Source: Lytechinus variegatus
Taxonomy: Eukaryota > Echinodermata > Echinoidea > Temnopleuroida > Toxopneustidae
Direction of reading: 5' to 3'
NCBI RefSeq assembly: GCF_018143015.1
Contig: NC_054748.1
Span: forward strand, 12,080,967 to 12,144,966
Length of the DNA: 64,000 nt
The position numbers and the translations under genes are program-made. The notes beneath the pieces are model-generated. The model did no database searches. It saw only the letters and a program-made list of their open reading frames with translations, and had not been told where the DNA came from. Each line of letters opens with the position of its first letter. Position 1 is the stretch's first letter. Of the stretch, positions 63,723 to 64,000 are shown piece after piece.

Positions 63723-64000
63723 GTAAGATCCTTTCAATCTTGAATAAAGTTGCCAAATCAAAAGGAACAAGATTTGTTTGGAAAATGTCAATCTGAAAGC
63801 TATTTTCCTTTGTGGAATATGTGCCAATATTTTATCATTACTTCTGATTGTATTAACTGAAGATATGAGCAGTTGTTTGTTTTTTATTTTTTAAGGATTT
63901 ATAATCAAAAGATGATTTTTAAGGTTTTTTTATCATTATAATTCTTGCAGGTTGTGGGAATGTTTTATTTAGAAAACCATGCCTTATACTATTTTAGCAT

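Larger units (their letters stand above)
16701..63990 (+). repeat. Tandem exon-intron array, 65 units, open at the right
   Basis: Units of 530-553 bp repeat head to tail, each being one 174-bp sushi exon plus an intron of about 363 bp (type B) or 376 bp (type A). Longer spacings (1,087-1,090 bp and about 5.5 kb) are explained by inserted mobile elements. Identity is very high in exons and introns alike. The three youngest-looking inner repeats are the 4-unit block at 38419 copied at 40590 (2,171 bp), the 3-unit block at 33546 copied at 35710 (2,164 bp), and the 4-unit block at 53165 copied at 55877 (2,712 bp). Confidence 0.95.

Noticed and set aside
16701-63722. Dscam-like mutually exclusive exon choice for recognition diversity
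   Set aside because: The exons are nearly identical, with only a handful of variable sites, so choosing one would give little diversity. No selector or docking sequences were noticed. It remains untested without RNA data.
16701-63990. CRISPR-like repeat array
   Set aside because: Repeat units are over 500 bp and contain exons. There are no short spacers and the genome is eukaryotic.

Overview
The window looks like nuclear DNA of a marine invertebrate deuterostome, most probably an echinoderm. It is AT-rich and intron-rich, with canonical GT-AG splice sites, tRNA-derived SINEs, LINE and Penelope-type reverse transcriptase fragments, MITEs and short-LTR elements. A GTCTCGCC...GCGAGAC repeat with 'tcaggtcacatgaccaagg' modules (about 14750-15385) resembles, from memory, a dispersed repeat of sea urchin genomes. 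No bacterial genes, operons, CRISPR arrays, rRNA or tRNA genes are seen. The species call is inference.

Layout. 1-9400 is repeat-dominated: an inverted-repeat MITE, a Penelope-like fragment, a 329-bp tandem duplication, a 3-kb minisatellite built on a 33-bp unit, degenerate short repeats and a 53-bp minisatellite. 9400-10530 is AT-rich with nothing recognised. From about 10530 a single + strand gene appears to begin: a possible 5' UTR exon, a signal-peptide exon (10962-11078), an EGF exon (14351-14455), and then 65 consecutive sushi/CCP-like exons from 16701 to 63722. The gene runs off the right edge.

The sushi array is the centre of the window. Every exon is open and about 174 bp long, with phase 1-1 boundaries, so any number of exons can be added or skipped without changing frame. 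Exons and introns are almost equally conserved, so the array has expanded recently or is being homogenised. Two diverged intron types (A, unit about 550 bp; B, unit about 537 bp) alternate in nested higher-order repeats of 2, 3, 4 and 7 units. The first unit is the most divergent, and its intron combines features of both types, as expected of a founder. The conceptual product in this window is about 3,800 residues: signal peptide, one EGF, 65 sushi-like domains and about 130 N-glycosylation sequons. No membrane anchor is seen before the window ends.

Mobile DNA marks the history of the array. A 530-bp double-hairpin MITE sits at the same position in six A-type introns, so it inserted once and was copied with the array. 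Two young LTR elements (45411-49835 on +, 59020-63434 on -) inserted later, once each. The array supplies empty sites that define their ends: both made 3-bp target duplications, both have CG...G termini, and both carry a primer site matching a leucine tRNA end. Each has one long ORF with a gag/protease-like region and no recognisable reverse transcriptase, so both look non-autonomous.
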